A stretch of 64,000 bases of DNA from Spongilla lacustris (GCA_949361645.1 OX442419.1:9082976-9146975); one strand, 5' to 3'. Counted from the stretch's first letter, positions 22,060 to 35,604 are shown. Notes: a model not told the origin generated them from the sequence alone. Numbers and translations: made by a program.

Positions 22060-23100
22060 TACTTCGTACCCGAGTTGAGTATGCGCGCATATTTACTGCC
22101 AATCAATACAAATTATCAATCTATCATTCTCATTTCTCCTATGTTTGGCATAAAATACTTTCACAATCATTCAAGGTCGCATTAGGGTCTTTGCGAAAAT
22201 TATTACAAGTGCCATGACCGCATTCAAAACATGTTGGTTTATTGATACAACGCTATTTATCAACCTTTCTAAATAAATATATATTTGTATAACATTTGCT
22301 AATGGTTGAGCTCATTAGATACATGAAAGTGCAAGTAGATGGTAGATATGTCAAGCACAAGGTACTACATGTATTTGGAGCTGCATTGCCAAAAACCACA
22401 AAAGACAGCTGAAATCAAATTAATATGAAATCAATTACAACAACGAACAAAAGATATCTGTTTTTTTTTTTGCAACTTCATAACGATAGTATACTCGGTA
22501 TATTTTTAAAAAAAGCATATTAGTACCGTAGGTACTGCTTGATACTTGCATGAGATCAGACCCTTGCATGTGTGATTATATTACATCACTACAGTGTAAG
22601 AATTGCACCTAACCCTTACCTCTATCGAAGGATGTAGTACATTATGTTAAATCACGTGTATAGAGGTCTGATACATAGCCTGATGGCCTGGGTTACCAGG
22701 ACCTGATAGACGTTAGGCTAATTTCTGGCTTGCGTGGTACATGTACATGTACTCTAGCATCCCCAAATAGGGCTGGTTATACGCGTGTTATATTGCACAT
22801 GCAGTGATCTGACCTCACGTGCACAAAGATAATGCATAGGAAGAAAATATAAATAGTCACCTATACTTCTATACATCTCTTCACCTAGCTGAACTCTATG
22901 CGCTTGAATGCAAGGTATCGCTCTACAGTAGTATTGATGTGAAGCAATCACATGCGTGAAAATATTGCTTCTAATCATCACAGAGCACGTGTAGAGTACT
23001 GGGCATGCATGCCATTAGGAAGTTCATTTTTCTCCCCCTCGTCTGGACCAAACGATATTCATTTGAATATGTAGAGTGAGATTACAGTTAGGCCTGTCAC
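22060..23100. other. Gene-poor stretch upstream of the CD225 gene
   Basis: I find no exon here. The region contains AT-rich sequence with TACATGTA words and must include the CD225 promoter, which I cannot delimit. Confidence 0.4.
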
Positions 23101-23129
23101 GAAAATTTTGCATGGTCCGGTGTCACAGG

Positions 23130-23295
23130 CATGTGGGTCCCCCCCCCCCCCCCTATTTTGGGTCCGGGGGGACCCATATGCCTAGGCAACTGGGTCCCCA
23201 CACCCCCGGACCCAAATGCCTAGGCATATGGGACCGGGTAATTATTTGTACATCCAGGCATCTTGGTCCGGGTAGGGGGGCGGAGGGTCCTGATG
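23130..23295. repeat. G/C-homopolymer repeat with CCTAGGCAT palindromes, left copy
   Basis: The block contains GGGTCC and GGACCC words, poly-C, and ATGCCTAGGCATATGGG. Its outer part (23150-23195), reverse-complemented, matches 25465-25500 (GGACCCAGTT, CCTAGGCATATGGGTCCCC). Another part matches 25385-25435 in similar form. The two G-rich blocks may be ends of one element or independent copies of one repeat. Confidence 0.55.
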
Positions 23296-23387
23296 CGTTT
23301 TATTTACTGGCACCGGCCGGTTTTGATACGATAGACACATTTGTTTTTAATTTCTCAACGGTAAGTTATAGCGTCCGTCAGCCGTTA

Positions 23388-23525
23388 CACTTTGTAACAG
23401 CCACTCGGCTTGCCATCTGTCTTTCTCTGCCGAAAAGTAAGGTCACTGCTGATCTTTTTGACAGACTTAGTCTGGTGCTAACTCGTAGCACAGCAAGAGC
23501 TATTTTGACGAGAAGTCTGCCCTAA
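23388..23525 (+). mobile_element. Retrotransposon tail fragment (RLE family)
   Basis: About 45 codons encode the conserved polyprotein tail: ATRLAICLSLPKSKV, LFDRLSLVLTRSTARAILTR, then a stop at 23523-23525. This matches the last 45 residues of the copies at 16.8-20.4 kb. The sequence upstream is unrelated G/C-rich repeat, so this is another severe 5' truncation. Confidence 0.75.
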
Positions 23526-25053
23526 TCATTTGAGTATCCTATGTCTGAAACATTAGTTAGGCTTAGGTACATTGTAGTAGGTAGTAGTCTGTTTAATAGG
23601 TAGTTATTATTTAGTGTGTTATATATTGTTGTGTAATTATTGTTACGATTGATAGGGAAAAAAACATGTTGAGCATATACAAACAATGAATGGGTCATGT
23701 TCAAGTAGTACACAACTGTTTCTTCGTATCATACAGGACTTAATGATTGACCTGTCTATCGCAATGTAATTTTGAGACACGCTACTGACGCCAGGAAACT
23801 TTCTTCACTGCATCAGTCTGCATGCATGTGCTAGCCGGGTAATACATACATCTGTCAAAACATAGGCTTCCGCTCATTTGTATCCAGGGCTCCGTAGGCA
23901 ACGTAGATTATTACATCAACCAGCCCTCCCGCGCGAGAAGTACACAGTATTGAAGTCACAAGCAAGCCATCGTTATTGAACGGCATATACCACTCAACGA
24001 GCGATATACAATGGACGGGGAATCACTCGTAGTCCCCATGCATAGCGATTGTTGTGCCGTTCAATAACAAAGTAGGTACTCAATGCAATATAAATGGATT
24101 GTTAACTGGTATAATGCTCACGGCTGTCTGCTCTCATTGAACGCGTGGAAATTAGGCCCTACGCCCAGAAATTTTGAAATGGTTTCGAAGCCCCATAGCA
24201 ACGGACTTGACAACCAATGTCCTTAGGAATGTGCTGTGTAGAACGTACAAGAAATGTAGTAAGCAGTTTAACGCTGCACCACAAGTTACAAGCACCATTG
24301 ATCCTTTTATATAGCAAAAATCAAATTGCTTATCTTATGAACCGTTGGCTTTTGCGCTCGAAAGCAAAGGTACTCCTTGCGGGGAACGGTGACCTCGTGG
24401 ATTTAATAAACGATACTGACGCTCGGACACAAGAACTGAGCAAAAAACAACTATTGTGATAAAGTAAGTAGAATTTCCTATTTGTTTTTAGTAAAAGCTA
24501 GTGCTAACGAATTTTCTGAAATGGTTTTAAAGCCTCTTGAAATCGGCCATTTTCTTCGTAATGTAGGCCTACGTACGGTCGATGCATGCATCGGTATATG
24601 TATTAATCTAACAGAATTGCTACTATTTAAATTGGTTTCAGAACGTATTGTCACATGCCATAGATAGCCCAATGGAGCTATACATATCTGTGGTACTGAG
24701 TAGCATGCATATACACACATTAATGATGAGCAGGGCTAGGGTTGTGTCAGCTTTTGTCTCCTCGTTGGAGGGGGGAATGGCAGCAACCAATTGTGGCTCT
24801 TATCTCCAAAAAAAAAAACAACACAATTAATGGCCTTTAACAATGCATTGCAGTTGCTTCACTTTGAATAAATCGACTCAGCACTCTCTGCTCCAACATA
24901 TGCTATTCCAGTAAATAAAGTGTACACCCCTACTGATGACATAAATTTGTGTCCTGGGGGGTATGTTCGATGTTATAATCCATGTAATATATAAATCATG
25001 ACCTGGGGGGAGTTATTATCCTAGTCTTGGGGGGGTGGGGGTGGTATGAGTCA

Positions 25054-25058
25054 TGTCC

Positions 25059-25111
<53 letters not shown>

Positions 25112-25429
25112 TGATGGTGCTATAAATCTTGTCCTGCGGGATGAGTGGGGGGGGGGGGGGATTATAATCCATTATCTGGGGGAGTGGGGGTGGTATACGT
25201 CATGTCCAGGGGGCGCTATAAATCTTGACCTGGGGTGGGGGTGGGGGGGTGATATAAGTCATGTCCAAAGGGGGGGGGGGGGGGGGCTGCTATAAATCTT
25301 GTCCTGGGGGGAGGTGGGGGTGAATGGTATTAATCATGCCCTGGGGGGAGTTATAACCCATGTGGCTATAAAATATGTCCGGGCATTTGGGTCCGGGATA
25401 ATTAATTTTTTACATCTAGGCATCTAGGT

Positions 25430-25471
<42 letters not shown>

Positions 25472-25500
25472 CCAGTTTCCTAGGCATATGGGTCCCCATA
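25054..25500. repeat. (TG)n plus G-rich tandem repeat and long poly-G
   Basis: A TG run at 25059-25109 is followed by loose units of about 45-60 bp of the type GGGGG-TATAAATC-TTGTCCTGGGG, repeated between about 24940 and 25380. A poly-G tract of about 36 bases occupies 25434-25469, and a CCTAGGCATATGGGTCCCC block ends the region. Poly-G this long is difficult to sequence and its size is uncertain. Confidence 0.85.
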
Positions 25501-28500
25501 AGTAATCGCGAAAAACCGATTAACCTACAATACCTGAAAATCGGTTACACACCGTAAACACCACACTCATTTATGCGTCGTTTATGTTCAAGTTATAGGA
25601 ACATTAAACCAGAGAAGAAACTTTTTTGATGGCCTGTCATGTACATCCTACTTAGGTGATATGAGTAAAACGAGGACTTAGTGTAGGATTAAGGAATGCT
25701 TTATGTGGCATGGAACGGTGTAGGATGTATATGAATTGGTAAGTTAGAGTGAGTGTTAGCAGTGCATGGGCACATAGATATACATGTAAGGTACGTAAAT
25801 ATAGAGTAACCATTACGTGAGCTGTACCTTTGGTTACAACCCATAGAGGTTTTGCTTATACATGCTTCAGTTACCAACTTGTACATCAGGTTGCAATTTT
25901 TTCTTCAGTTTCAGCTAAGACCTTGTGATGTGTGCCAGAGGAAGCCCAGGTTAACCAGTGGCACCTGAGATGCAATGAATCTCTGTTAAAGCTCCTTGGT
26001 ACATGTACATGTATACGCTGGTATTGATTTGATTGGTTCACTTAGACCAGCAAGTGAGGATAGTGGTACTTTTCCAAGGATTTCAAAACTCAGTCTCACA
26101 GTTCGCAAATTGTTTCGATATCTAGAAGAACAGCATGAATTTATCCGATGTGTCTGAATATACGTTGTTGTGATGCATTGGATCACCATAGCAACAGTAG
26201 GCTGCACTCATGGAACTGCCTGGGTTTATGACAGCTGAAATAAGTTGACCTTTTGAGAACACAAATGCAGATCTTTGCACTCAAGCAAGAAGAAAATTGA
26301 AGTGGAGTATGTTCAGTATCAGCTGAGCTTAGACGACTGTGTGTACTTCACAACTGACGGGTCTCTACCAAAATTCACAAGCATTGGCAAAAGCAAATAG
26401 AGACATGAGGATTTAATGAAAGCAATTAAAACTGATGCAGTTTCATTCAAATATGCGCAGAGTCTCACATGTGTTGCACAGGGAATTCATTGATATTATG
26501 TTACACTTTCAGAATGCCAAACAATGATCAGCAAATGATAGCAAAGAATCACAGTGGTACCATGTAGATTGTTTAGGAACAACCGCTGCGATAGTATGCT
26601 TGCCTGCATGTACCGACAGTATTATGAATAAAACTCAACTGCATGAGTAGGTCTATTTACTTTCTTAATTACCTAGTCCGGATAATTATTGTCCAATGGA
26701 AGGTTCCAGGATAGCATATGATAACAGAATGAAATTATATATACACGTTCTTGAGAACTTAGCGCCGCCACCCCCAGAAATCCTGATTTTATTTTTATTT
26801 CTTACCAGATGCAAACACTGCTTTGCTATCTGCATTGAGAAGAATGAAATTATTACATGCATGTATTGTTTGTAATGCTTACTATTACCAATATTGACAA
26901 GTGTTTGCACAAAGTACTTTTAAACGGTCGATATATAGGCGCCTTCATATCCCTCGATGCGGATAAGCTTCATGGAATCATTAAGTTCGGGTGCATGCGC
27001 GCTTTTTTTTACGCAGGGCCGTCGAGAGCTGGCACGGGCCCCAGGGGCCAGGGCTACATAGTCCTTTCGGGCCCCATTAATGGTCCCCATTGGAATGGGT
27101 GCGGTAGATATAAACACCGTACAAGGGTAAATTATATCGCTTTCGTGTATTGGGTTATAAACTATCCATTTATTGTTAGTTCATGTTGCGAAAATTAAAA
27201 ACACTTGCCGGTATGATTATGTAACATTATTCACCTACATGCATATGTTACGCGCAAAGCGCAATCCAGGAATTATCCTGTCCAAACCCTGGATCCATGG
27301 TTTGTACAAACCATGGATTGGCCGCGCAATCCTCGTGCGCAAAGGCGGCGTATAGATCTATAATATGTGCACATATATTAGCGATGGGTTAAAACGAATG
27401 ATATATAAGAACATAATCAATAATACGCGTTTGCACTAGTACAAAAAACCCTATGGTGTGTAAATACAATTGTTCTCTACTGATGAGGCACCGAGCACAG
27501 TGAACTGCGCCATGGTTCAGAACTCTTGAAAATGACTCGAGGTAAGGTTCATCACATCTTGAAGAGCAGTCCTTCGTGTCTCCCTTTGTACTGTTGCTTG
27601 GCAAAGCCTTCAATAATGTTACCAAATATGAAATACATTTCCACTGAGAAATCACTCTTCACTCACCATCACCATGCAGTTTCAGCAGAAATATATGGAG
27701 ACAAATTATTTCATCAAGATTTTCATTGACCTTGCATGTATAAATTACTTAATTTCATGTGCATGTACACGCAGCTAATCAGCCCAAGACTAATTTCCAT
27801 TGATTACAATGACAAACTATCATTTTATTCCGGTGTTATGTAGGTCACGATCGTCGTCGTTCCTATCTATGTCGGTGAAGGTGTTCGTGACTAAACATTA
27901 ATTTTGTCTTTTGGTACGGTTGCGGTTCTCCGGCTATCTGTTACAGCCATTTCCTTTCTTTTCTGCCACCCGGACTTGTGCTTGTAAAGTGTGCACCAAG
28001 GCATAACTTGCCAAAAACATTATTTCAAGTATCACAAAAACTAAATCTAAGCACTATATGAGTCAATAACTTATTTTTGACCCTCTATCATATCTACTGA
28101 TATAAATTGGCTGGTTCGATTATAAGTGACGGTTGCTATGGTTGTCCAATCAAATCAATTGATTGCATAATCTATATCATATGAATGTAAATACATCTAA
28201 TTTACCTCCTTTGTTACAATATACTGTGAAGCAAGCATTTCGTTTGCTTCTGTTCTCACTATAACATTAGCTGATCCTGCTATCATAGCATCGGCTTCAG
28301 CTAGCCAATGAGTCGTTCGCTACGCTTCGTTCTTCGACAAGCATGGTAGCAGGAAAAAACAACTCACCTCAGTTTATGAATTTAATTATTGTGGAGCCAA
28401 GTAGCCCTCTTTGCACCCCTCGTTTTTCTAAGTTTAGAGGCAACACTCAGCGATCTGCGATACAGTTGTGTCTCTAAACGTGTTGCGTCTGGGTCGAAAT

Positions 28501-30574
28501 ACATGATATCGTTCCCAATACGTTCAGCACATCTTTCGAAAGCGTATATATAGCTTCTTCGGCTGCTAGCTGCATGGTTGCACGTTCTCATCCAATTCCA
28601 TATATTGATATATTGTTGACTTCACAAAGCGAAAGCATTAGAATCAACGCGAGGATACAAATACCATGTACGAGGTATACTCAATTTTGGAAGTTACAGA
28701 TGTATATACATACGTGTAGCAAGTAATGATGAGTGTACTGTACAATAATTTTAATAACGTCATGCTGCACAATCGACAAAAGTGCATTTTGAATCATCTG
28801 TGTATGTGGCAAAATTAACACCATATAGTAGAAGTAGGCCTTTATGGCCAGATGATTTGGCTTTTAGGATCTGCTCTGGAAACTTGAGTATCAGGTCTAT
28901 ACACGGCGTGCTATAAGGGAGACTCTGAAACGCTTGATAAATGCACCATCCTCCATTCAATGTATTGTATTTTCATACAACCCAGTTTCGAATTAGCTGT
29001 GTGCACATTTTGGCAGAACAAAATAATACAAGAAGATGCATTCAGAGTACTTTTATCACTATTATGCCTGGAAACATAGTTACGGGTCTCCAGCAAAGAA
29101 TCGTTCGCATTTGAATGCAAATCTCCATAAACGTTCCACACTTCATCATCCCACGACGCGCATCGCGGGTTCCAATCATTTATGTCCGCTATTTCTGGCC
29201 ATGACCTACTGCCTCACGCTTACAAATAAAACCCGCTTGGAGTCTCTGCATGGGCAAGCTAATACAGTTAAGCTGACACGTGGCAAGCGGTGAGCTAACA
29301 AAATAAAAGGATGGAGGTATTAGGTACATATAGCATGAAAAATTGCAGGGACGGATTATTTTTGCCCGGATGTGTCTTGCAAAAATTAATCCTAGGATGA
29401 AAGTTTGCTCCTGGACTAAATTTTTCGTGACCTATCTCTCAAGTGTTGTGTGTTCTAATACAGCATATTTGGCTGGGGGACTTACATGTATGCGGGATGT
29501 GTGGCATAAAATAAGTGTCAGCTGGTGTTGGTAAATTTACCATACTACATTAAACATCTACATGTACATGGGTGTGTGGTGAGAATTAAATTCCACACTG
29601 TAAAGTCACTTGTTTCTTTAGTATTATTTCTGCTTTGTAAATAGTGCCAGTTCCTTTGCTGCTATTATTGTGTTGCAAGAATGTTATTTTGACAAGGTTT
29701 TCAGACCTTCCCTCCCCAAGGACTTTGTATCCATGTAGCTGTAACACTGCTTTGTTCACTGGCTGATACATAAATAGTTGTACATTGTGTGTCTTGCTGG
29801 ATATGGTCTGGGGACCTCATTGTATAGGGACTAGGCACCTCACAGCATGGTGAACATGAAATCAAGATCAGTTTAATATCTATTAGTTGGAAAATGTAAC
29901 ACTTGTCCATCTTCAATTAACAATGACTAGTATGATAATGGCAAGCAATCAGGTATAAGCAGGTGTGAATGGCCAATTGCTTTACTTTACGTACTCACAT
30001 CAAGGACAGACATTTGGAGAATGCAAGTGTACCTTCAGTCAAGAGAAGAGGGCTTTGAATCCTGTGAGGATAGTTTCATGATGGGTGTGTATGTGCTATG
30101 CTTATTTTGAACCTGATAAACCAAATTTGGTAGCTGGTGATCCAGAGCGGTTTATTGAAAAGCGTGTTAGGCAGGAAAATGGCATTAAACATCATGATGC
30201 TCTGGTTGGAGCCATGGTAAGGGCATTTGTAGTGTAAGCATAATATTTTGTTCCATCACTACTCTCCATGACTATTTCTGTTTTTAGGGATCCCCTCGCC
30301 TTCCAGAATAACCTGGCTTGAGAGGCTGGGTGTTGCTCACATGCCAGTTCAGAGACTTAGCTGTTTAATAGAATGAAATCGTTAGATTATGATGTGATTT
30401 AATGATGATAGCAAGTGAGCAAATCAAGCTATCTTATACTGCTGTGATGTGATGCATTCTATATGTGTATTATATTCCAAGGTTGTCTTTGTTTGCTCTC
30501 ATGCATGAAATGTATATATAGGAACGAGCCGGGAGGTGAAACAAGATATAAAAATAAAACTGATTCACCATATA
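25501..30574. other. Long gene-poor interval
   Basis: I found no exon with recognisable homology. A decayed protein-like stretch on the plus strand at about 26235-26480 has several stops. The minus-strand frame 28382-28591 is arginine-rich with no known motif. A perfect palindrome is listed separately at 27292. Two frames at 29036-29293 and 29343-29534 have no motif. Confidence 0.4.
27292..27317. repeat. Perfect 26-bp palindrome
   Basis: ATCCATGGTTTGT is followed directly by its reverse complement with no spacer. The surrounding bases (GCGCAAAGCGCAATCC and, further on, GCGCAATCCTCGTGCGCAAAG) also repeat. The function is unknown. Confidence 0.8.
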
Positions 30575-30790
30575 GGATTGTTAGACAGCAATTATGTAAA
30601 AAGTAAGGAAACAAGGAATTATAGAAATTAAATTTATAAATATTACAGACCTACATTATTTAGCAAATCTACCTTGGCTAGCTGAAATTCTGTGATAAAT
30701 GTAGGTCTGTAATATTTATAAATTAATGAATGATTTCTGTAAATCCTTGTTTCTTTTCAATTACTGTCTACAAATCCTACATCACAGTAT
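30575..30790. repeat. Foldback element related to the one at 2348-2648
   Basis: Arms of about 95 bp meet near 30680 (TAAATATTACAGACCTACAT and its complement ATGTAGGTCTGTAATATTTA). The outer arms share the blocks TAGGATT, GTAAGGAAACAAGG and GATGTAGGATT with the 2.3-kb element. They are therefore probably two members of one foldback family. Confidence 0.65.
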
Positions 30791-30987
30791 ACGCAATGTG
30801 TATAACAGAAGTGCAGTCATTAATGTATAACAGCGTGTATAACAATGTTATACGGAGGTGTATATAACAACCCTTCTTACACATTGGAAATCCGGTAGAT
30901 ATTACCGTAAATGTTATCATAATCCTGCACCAATACACACGTGTATGCGCGGATAATCAGTTATTGGTATATATTGTTGGCATAACC

Positions 30988-31420
30988 TCAGCCAGATGGG
31001 CACCGCTGACAACATTCTACCGGTAGCGGGGGCAGAAGATAAGCGCATGGTGCCTTCGGGCAGAACACGTGGTTGCATGCAATCAATAATTGGACACACA
31101 GCACAGCATTGGACACACAGGACAGGTGGTGGAGGAAGTGGATATTCGCAGAATATAGCCGGGCAGAACACCGCGAATTGGCATGGACACACAGGACAGC
31201 CGCATTCTTCCAGTGGTGGTGGAATTGGAATTTCACAAAGTGGCTTGATGCACGCAATTTCGCAGTGGACTGCTAATGATGTATGTACATGTGTAACAGA
31301 AATCAAATGTATAAAATAACAGTACAATTACATGTGGCCTTGCGACAAACCTTTTTTGGTTTGTAGTCCCATAACGACCAGAAGGAGTGCAAATAAGCAG
31401 AACGTCGTTAGTGCCCGCAT
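30988..31420 (-). CDS. Small secreted Cys/Pro-rich repeat protein (possibly frameshifted)
   Basis: Exon 1 (31420-31351) encodes a clear signal peptide (MRALTTFCLFALLLVVMG). It joins in phase, through a 78-bp intron, to exon 2 (31272-30988). The mature part contains three Cys/Pro modules of similar build. The first is PLCEIPIPPPLEECGCPVCP; the second is CPAIFCEYPLPPPPVLC then CCAVCP; the third is CPKAPCAYLLPPLPVECC then CPSG and stop. The third module is in a different frame from the first two, so a one-base shift lies at about 31060-31090. It is either a sequencing error or a real lesion. Such modules resemble VWC- or antistasin-like small secreted proteins, but I cannot name a family. Confidence 0.6.
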
Positions 31421-31429
31421 TCTTTGCTT

Positions 31430-32325
31430 GAATTTAAGGTTCGGCGGTGTGCAATGAAGGGTCGCTGCTTGTAAAGCACTGAACCGCGCATTTTATATAC
31501 GCGCATGTAAAGTATAAAATCACTCTTAGTCTAAATACATGTATAATTGTTGCCTCGTGACTTGTATGTGATCGAAATATTGCCGTATATATCAGGCCGT
31601 AGCTGGCAGCCATTCATGATCAGCAACCTTATGCATGCGCAAGATCCATGCTGTGGTGAGATCTATAGACCGCTAAGTAATTAAACTTGCAAGCACTGGA
31701 GCAAGTTCTCAGATGTTGTTCCAGTGCACCCACCCACCCACACATCTCCAGGTTGAGACAGAACAATAACCACACCTGTAACAGGCTGTAAGCATGCATA
31801 TGCTTATCTAATCAAATACGTACATTGCATAGCTCTTATGAGCAATGAAATGCAGCCAACACAGGAACTGAAGCAACTAATAATATAAGTACCAAGTCAA
31901 AACACTCTGAACATACAAAAACAGCACCTTAAAAAAAGACACCATTGCAAGAAGTCATGAGCATTTGTAGTCTATTGAATTAATGACAGTCCTCATAAAG
32001 TGACCAAGATGCTCAAATTAGCTTGTCTCAAGGTTGGTATCAACCCCAACCAAGTCACCAGTTCTCTGACTCAGTGCCCTATAAATCTGTAGCGTTTTAC
32101 TCTTGTACTTTGTCCAGTTATACATTATGTATTCGTTCTTTTCTTGTCTGTTGCTCATTCTCAACATATAACCATCACCAAAGCCTTTATCATGCACCCT
32201 TGAATCTCGAGTCACAAGCCTCAGAGCGCACCCATTTGCAATTAATGTGTGAAATGGTATTGCCACCTTTTATTGAAAAAATGACATCACCGCATCACAT
32301 GTTGAGCAGGCTGCACACATAGTTT
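31430..32325. other. Gene-poor stretch upstream of the secreted-protein gene
   Basis: No recognisable exon. A frame at 32018-32266 (minus) has no motif. The plus-strand DNA near 32200-32330 may already belong to the decayed retrotransposon that follows. Confidence 0.4.
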
Positions 32326-32577
32326 GAAAGGTGGAGCTGGTCGGCCTAGTGGTGTCTGTGCCATGCTATGGCAAAGTATCCTTCTTAGACTGATATGGCA
32401 AGCATGGTTCATTTGAGAGAAGCTGTTGCTGCCCTTACACGACGTATTGCCAACACTGTAGTGGAATGGAACGATATTCATGCATTCATGGCTAACCGAC
32501 TGTTAATAATTCCATTGGACAAATGCCCAGGGGTCAGGCCAATAGGAGTTGGGGAATGCCTACTTGTACGAGAAAGC
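32326..32577 (+). mobile_element. Non-LTR reverse transcriptase remnant (N-terminal RT region)
   Basis: The frame from 32395 reads [14 protein letters not shown], then [20 protein letters not shown]. This is the RT motif preceding and including 'PLDK-PGxRPIGxGE' that is typical of a large group of aquatic-animal LINEs. Similarity stops at about 32577, before the catalytic core. Nothing of the C-terminal domain follows, so this is an internal fragment and not a typical 5'-truncated copy. Confidence 0.7.
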
Positions 32578-32641
32578 TTCCTACAAATACTAAAATGTTC
32601 ATTTCCGTTTTCTATGCCGTTATTATGCTAGTCACATGTGT

Positions 32642-32712
32642 GGTTAGCCTACTAAATATAAATATATTTTAGCATAGGCAAATCAGTTTTGCTATTAGTA
32701 GGCTAACCATAT
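32642..32712. repeat. Short inverted repeat
   Basis: GGTTAGCCTACTAA and its reverse complement TTAGTAGGCTAACC are separated by about 40 AT-rich bases. It lies just after the RT fragment. Confidence 0.7.
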
Positions 32713-33099
32713 ATTAATTTATGTATATGCGATGGGCCATTTTCTCGGAAACTGTCCAATATATACTATAATTGTAATATAAAAATAATTAAATAATATG
32801 TAATACGTCAGACAATCCCTAGCCAACATAATGATCACTAAACCGAAGTGAAAAATAATAATTCATTTTTATACAAATACCATAAGTCACACTAACAGAC
32901 ATAGTTAACGTTAATACATGTAATACAAAACCTAGTATCAAAATGTCTAATACAAACTTGTATAGAACGATTGATCCCAATGTATAGTGTGATAGTGGCT
33001 ATATTTGCATGTATGATCCTTATGGCAATAATCACATGTGATTTATTGTAATTATGTCCACATGAATGATCTAACATAATACATTCACTTGCTGTTAAG

Positions 33100-33800
33100 G
33101 CTTGAAACCTGTTAGTTTAGGAAAAACCGGTTGTAACAGGTTATTAAGATTAATCGGCCGGACGGTTAAGGTTGTTCGTTTTAAAATAACCGGTAATTTC
33201 CGGTTTAAAAATTAATTGTCAATTATTTATGCATAATCGATGGACCAAACGCTAAACCAGCGCTTTGCAAGTCGGGCGGGCCCTACTACGGCGTTTGGGT
33301 GACAATTAAGCCTATACCAAGATTTGTTCTGCTGCAACGGGGAGTGCAGTCCAATCGGGTAGCAGTGGTATTATATGTAAACGATATTCACAACAATGTT
33401 ACGTGGATATATGCTTTTCACCCGAATACCCGACCGAACTTGGTAGTAAACCCGCCCGACTAACACTTTGCCACATGGCAAGTAAGATGATATGGCCCAC
33501 GGTGTATACTAGCTCCTAAGCACGTCGCTGATCGCGCCGCGTACACACTACTCACCATTAGGGTGAATGGAGGAGTTGTTATATTTATATAATACGATTG
33601 GTTGCTAATCTTGCTATACTTCTTCTCGGACCGTTCGTCCGCTTATTGTTTTCTCGTGCCCAGCACTATTGCAAGTGAATACAAAATACCAACCGGTCGG
33701 TTGAGGTTGTTCAAAGTGTCTAACAACCGGTTGAAGCGGTTATTTAGCCGAAATAGAACCAGTTGGGGCGGTTATTTAATTCTCGCAATCGGTTAACCTT
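33100..33800. repeat. Region rich in ACCGGTT / GGTTATTT words
   Basis: Clusters of ACCGGTT, CGGTTA and GGTTGTTC occur at 33125-33215 and again at 33695-33800, flanking about 480 bp without a gene. The clusters could be the subterminal regions of a DNA transposon. I could not align clean terminal repeats. Confidence 0.3.
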
Positions 33801-34734
33801 ACTTGCTGTATAAATGTTAAGTAGTTAAATGTTAAGTACTTTATTTGGAAATTGTCGAGAATTGCATTCACGGTCAACATCTCTAGTTAGACATCTAATG
33901 GTGCAATTGGCGCTCTCTAAAACTGTTCCTATCCCGAGTTATACTCACCCTGTCACCCAGGAAAAAACTGTCGGAGGAGAAATTTGGGACTGGGAACGAG
34001 AACTACGAGCTTTTTTGTTCTCTTAAAGCATGCTGTTTGGCGACTTGAACAAAACGTTTAAATGATCGTCCTTCCATTCTGGTTCGATAGCAACAAAGAA
34101 CTAAACTATCCGTTTATTTCTCGGTTCGCGAGTTATACGCGGGGCGCGGTTTTTTTTTTTAATGATTTCATGATACGGCACAAATCCTATATGAGAGTTA
34201 CTGGCGTAACTCTCGATAACCAATAGCTATAGATGATACTTTTTTAAAATTACTTTATCAGATTGAGCAGATCAAGACTGCTTTCTTCAATGTTGCACTC
34301 AAATTGTCTGTACTGTAATACATAATATCCTCAGTTTCACATTGAGAGATCAATCATACTGGCGGATGAAACTTATCGGGAATTAATGCCATTGCTGTTA
34401 CCAGTAGGCCGTTTTTTAATCACGGTTAATTATTTACACGGAGAAATGATTTAAATAATTAATTTCTGATGCCCGATATCGGCCTCCTATATACATAAAT
34501 AGCGATGTATACATATTACCTGTTTTTGAAAACGCTAGTAAAGAATAATGATGATGATAAATTTTTTTAAATATACGTTCGGTAATAAGATTGGTCCGGA
34601 CCATCCGGCAAAAGCACGATCTGCCCCCGAGCGTGGCCATTTTATTACGCAAAGGTCGGCGAACGTGACACAGTAACCGCTGAGGTTTTTACTCCGGACA
34701 TGACGTTTATCGTAGTTCCGATCTTTCTTGCAAA

Positions 34735-35125
34735 GGGTCCCTTCGTTGCGTCTCGTTCCCAGACGTTTCGGAAAAACGTAACACAGCCTTTTTTTCAAGC
34801 TTTGTAACCATCGGAGCGACTTGTAAGTTCCAGAATGCTCTTCTATTGTTTAGATGAACACGTAAAACGTCATCTAATGTAAGAGTATAGCATGTCTGCC
34901 TTGCTACACGACATTTGTTTTGAAAGATGCTTATAGAGCATATGATGATATATACAACTGATATTTGTGTAGAAAGCTAAGGGATGTATCTTACGGAAAG
35001 CACAAACGATTTTAATCCAACGATGCTTATGCTATTGCAATAGGTATATGCATGAGTTATGGCTTTACTGAATGAACCTTTCAAATGCAGGTTTCTCTAA
35101 ACAGATTATATGTACGTGATGATCA
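34735..35125. repeat. Diverged direct duplication, copy 1
   Basis: This block resembles 36122-36550 in the same orientation. Shared words include CTCGTTCCCAGA, GAACACGTAA/GAGGTAAATC-type context, CAAACGATTTTAATC and GAGTTATGGC/TAGTTATGGC followed by GGTTTCTCTAA. No shared intact frame is visible. Confidence 0.5.
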
Positions 35126-35604
35126 GCCTTTACAAGAGCAATACGTAGCAAAGCACTTGGTAACGTAATGAGAATGTCACGATTAGCCAATCGCCTGATT
35201 CGCCTCGTCACTCGATCCAATCTAAATCAGAACAACTCGTGCTTCGTTCAGCCATAGCTAGTACGTGTACATGTACCAAAACGTCGAATTTATTGCGGTT
35301 TCATCCCATACATGTAATGCAATGGCGTGTTCCGTAAGAGCGCTAGTAAAGATTCATAGAGGTGTTTACCCGAAAGTAGCGGTGCTCACATGTACATACA
35401 TGGTGTATATGGAAAATACGCCCTACCGCAACAAAACCGCTAATGAGCTCACCCCTACAAGAATCTGATTACGAAGTGGCCGGTCTGTGTTGTTTCAGCT
35501 TCCCTTATACATGTACATACGTGTACAGTGTAGGTGAACACAAAGGGTATTTTTACGCTCAGATGGCTGTAACCGCGTGGCTATCATGTTATTCGAATAG
35601 TAAT

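Noticed and set aside
24217..24459. Open frame of 80 codons
   Set aside because: Protein-like composition but no motif, no neighbours and no detectable splice partners.
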